The notes beneath the pieces are model-generated. The model was not told the origin of the DNA. It saw only the letters and a list, made by a program, of their open reading frames with translations, and searched no databases. A program made the translations under genes and the position numbers. From the NCBI RefSeq assembly GCF_036885195.1, contig NZ_CP133656.1, positions 496,001 to 560,000 on the forward strand: 64,000 nucleotides of DNA, given 5' to 3'. The stretch comes from Pectobacterium cacticida. Its GTDB lineage: Bacteria > Pseudomonadota > Gammaproteobacteria > Enterobacterales > Enterobacteriaceae. Every line of letters starts with the position of its first letter. Within the stretch, counting starts at the first letter, position 1. Positions 62,385 through 64,000 of this stretch are shown here, in pieces.

Positions 62385-62894
62385 TTACAGTATCTTCAGC
62401 ATGGTCACTTCACAATCGGTATGACCCGTGTTACCCATCGAATAAGGAATAGGTTCGAAGCCAAGCGATTCATACAATCGAATTGCGCTGGTCAGATGGG
62501 CGGTTGTCTCCAGATAGCAGCGACGAAAAGCGTGTTGACGTGCAAAATCAAGCGCCTTTATCGCTAATTGCCGCGCCAATCCTTTGCCGCGCACGACGGG
62601 CAAGCAATACATTTTTTGTAATTCGCACACATCTTCCTCGCCCTCGACCAGTGGCGCAATGCCGCCTCCGCCAACGACGCGGCCTTGGTATTCAATTACC
62701 CAATAGGCGCTTCTGGGTTGGTTATAGAGGGAAAACAGCGCATCCAGATTAGGATCGGAAACGGTGTAGCCCTTGTCGGCCGTCAAACCAAATTCAGCCG
62801 AAACCTGGCGGATGACCTGAGCGATAGCGGCATCGTCTTGCGCGGTAATGGGGCGAACCCGATGCTGAAGTTGGACTGAGGTCGCAGTTATCAT
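62385..62894 (-). CDS. yjgM: GNAT-family acetyltransferase YjgM
   Basis: The 169-residue protein matches E. coli YjgM, with VIRQVSAEFGLTADKGYTV near residue 27 and the acetyl-CoA loop VRGKGLARQL near 100. The family transfers acetyl groups to small amines or protein N-termini, and the substrate is uncertain. It is convergent with rraB and lies downstream of valS on the same strand. Confidence 0.9.
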   Translation of the reverse strand: MITATSVQLQHRVRPITAQDDAAIAQVIRQVSAEFGLTADKGYTVSDPNLDALFSLYNQPRSAYWVIEYQGRVVGGGGIAPLVEGEEDVCELQKMYCLPVVRGKGLARQLAIKALDFARQHAFRRCYLETTAHLTSAIRLYESLGFEPIPYSMGNTGHTDCEVTMLKIL

Positions 62895-63000
62895 AATACG
62901 TACTCTTGCTGTTACGGTTTATGGGGATACGTGATTGTAATACCATTGCGGATGGATGCGAATGATTGAATGGTTCGGTGGCTTGTCGTCAAGAGAAAGA

Positions 63001-63027
63001 CAGACCCTGACAGCGCGTCAGGGTCTG
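63001..63027 (-). terminator. valS terminator
   Basis: CAGACCCTGAC and GTCAGGGTCTG form an 11-bp stem with a 5-nt loop. On the minus strand it is followed by TCTTTCTCTT. It lies 10 bases after the valS stop. Confidence 0.8.
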
Positions 63028-63036
63028 AAAGATGCG

Positions 63037-64000
63037 TTACAGCGCGGCGATGACTGCTTGCTGCTCCAGCAATTTGGCTTTCGCCACGGCGTAGCCGTCT
63101 CGTTTCTCACGCTCTTTAGCCACGACGGCTTCTGGCGCACGTGCTACAAAGCCTTCGTTGGCTAGCTTGCTGTCGATGCGACCAATTTCAGCTTCGATTT
63201 TCGCTACCTCTTTTGCCAGACGTTCCAATTCTGCTGCTTTGTCGATCAGGCCAGCCATTGGAATGAGCAGCTCGGCGCCGTCGATGAGTTTCGTGACGGA
63301 AACTGGGCCTTTATCGCCCGCAGGCAGCAGCGTAATACTTTCCAGGCGCGCCAGCGTTTGGATAAAGCCGCGATTCTCTTCCACGCGGCGCTGGGCGTCA
63401 GCCGTGGCATCACGTAGTAACACGTCCAGCGGTTTGCCCGGCGCGATGTTCATTTCCGCACGAATGTTACGCACGGCGATAATCGCCTGCTTGATCCACT
63501 CCAGATCGTCCAACGCCAGCGTATCTTCCTGCGCGGCATCGAACTCAGGAAACGGCTGCAACATGATGGTGTCGGCGCTAATGCCTTTCAACGCTTTAAC
63601 ACGTAGCCAGATGGTTTCTGTAATGAACGGAATAATCGGATGCGCCAGACGCAGCAGCGCTTCCAGTACGGTAACTAACGTATGGCGCGTCCCGCGCAGT
63701 TCCGCTTCTGAACCCCCGTTCATGACAGGTTTCGTCAGTTCAAGATACCAGTCGCAGAACTGGTTCCAGGTAAATTCATAGAGAATGTTGGCTGCAATAT
63801 CAAAGCGATAACCGTCCAGCGCATCACGGTAGGCCTTCACCGTACGGTTGAATTCCGCCAGAATCCAGCGGTCAGCCAGCGACAGCACTTTCTCACCAGC
63901 GCCAAAACCACAGTCCTGATCTTCGGTGTTCATCAGCACAAAACGGCTGGCGTTCCACAGCTTATTACAGAAGTTACGATAACCTTCCAGGCGTTTCATA
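63037..64000 (-). CDS. valS: Valine-tRNA ligase, C-terminal part
   Basis: The 3' end of a gene that continues past the right edge of the window. The visible 321 residues match the anticodon-binding domain (LWNASRFVLMN, FTWNQFCDWYLELTKP) and the C-terminal coiled coil (LIDKAAELERLAKEVAKIEAEI) of ValS. The catalytic domain with HIGH and KMSKS lies outside. The intact stop and the terminator show that the gene is not broken here. Confidence 0.95.
   Translation of the reverse strand, partial: MKRLEGYRNFCNKLWNASRFVLMNTEDQDCGFGAGEKVLSLADRWILAEFNRTVKAYRDALDGYRFDIAANILYEFTWNQFCDWYLELTKPVMNGGSEAELRGTRHTLVTVLEALLRLAHPIIPFITETIWLRVKALKGISADTIMLQPFPEFDAAQEDTLALDDLEWIKQAIIAVRNIRAEMNIAPGKPLDVLLRDATADAQRRVEENRGFIQTLARLESITLLPAGDKGPVSVTKLIDGAELLIPMAGLIDKAAELERLAKEVAKIEAEIGRIDSKLANEGFVARAPEAVVAKEREKRDGYAVAKAKLLEQQAVIAAL

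Overview
The window is chromosomal DNA of a gammaproteobacterium of the order Enterobacterales. The best fit is a soft-rot Pectobacteriaceae member, Pectobacterium or a close relative. Most housekeeping genes match Escherichia coli proteins almost residue for residue. The accessory content (a scr sucrose regulon, a long-form ExbB, a type I-E CRISPR-Cas system with a very long array, an Anbu proteasome-like operon) fits that group. The genus is inferred from family knowledge and was not tested by a search.

Layout. (1) 1-9.8 kb: the end of an rRNA operon (5S rRNA and terminator), then what looks like a group II intron without a protein gene, then crp, yhfA, the yheT-yheU-prkB cluster, a LysE-family exporter, yheS and the potassium-efflux pair kefG-kefB with yheV. 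(2) 9.9-12 kb: the peptidyl-prolyl isomerases slyD and fkpA, with slyX. (3) 12-26.5 kb: an unrecognised membrane protein, then parC, plsC, ftsP, a GntR/UTRA regulator, dkgA, a nitroreductase, a YqhC-like AraC regulator, yghB, metC and exbB-exbD. In E. coli this block lies far from fkpA, so the fkpA/parC junction is a rearrangement point. (4) 26.6-33.2 kb: the sucrose genes scrK, scrY, scrA, scrB and scrR, all on the minus strand. (5) 33.5-34.4 kb: a small unknown gene overlapping a membrane bactofilin gene (CcmA-like) that is interrupted at a run of nine C. (6) 34.5-49.8 kb: a complete type I-E CRISPR-Cas locus (cas3, cse1, cse2, cas7, cas5, cas6e, cas1, cas2), leader, and an array of about 106 repeats. 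(7) 50-64 kb: yhbP, the anaerobic ribonucleotide reductase genes nrdD-nrdG, the Anbu operon, then ridA, pyrI, pyrB with a pyrL attenuator, yjgK, argI, rraB, yjgM and the 3' part of valS.

How parts work together. ScrY, ScrA, ScrB and ScrK form the sucrose route: porin, phosphotransferase uptake, sucrose-6-phosphate cleavage and fructose phosphorylation, with ScrR as repressor and a good CRP site upstream of scrY. The Cas proteins form Cascade (Cse1, Cse2, Cas7, Cas5, Cas6e), the nuclease-helicase Cas3 and the adaptation pair Cas1-Cas2. NrdD needs the radical activase NrdG. Their promoter region carries paired NrdR boxes, an FNR-like box and three DnaA-type boxes. The Anbu, transglutaminase, alpha-E and ATP-grasp genes overlap or abut as one operon whose biology is still unclear.

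The most notable signals are the putative ORF-less group II intron placed just after the 5S terminator, the poly-C interruption of the bactofilin gene, a palindromic mobile-like repeat present as one full copy and one isolated end, the nested inverted repeats between the nitroreductase gene and dkgA, and spacers in the CRISPR array that record repeated or shifted acquisition from the same targets.
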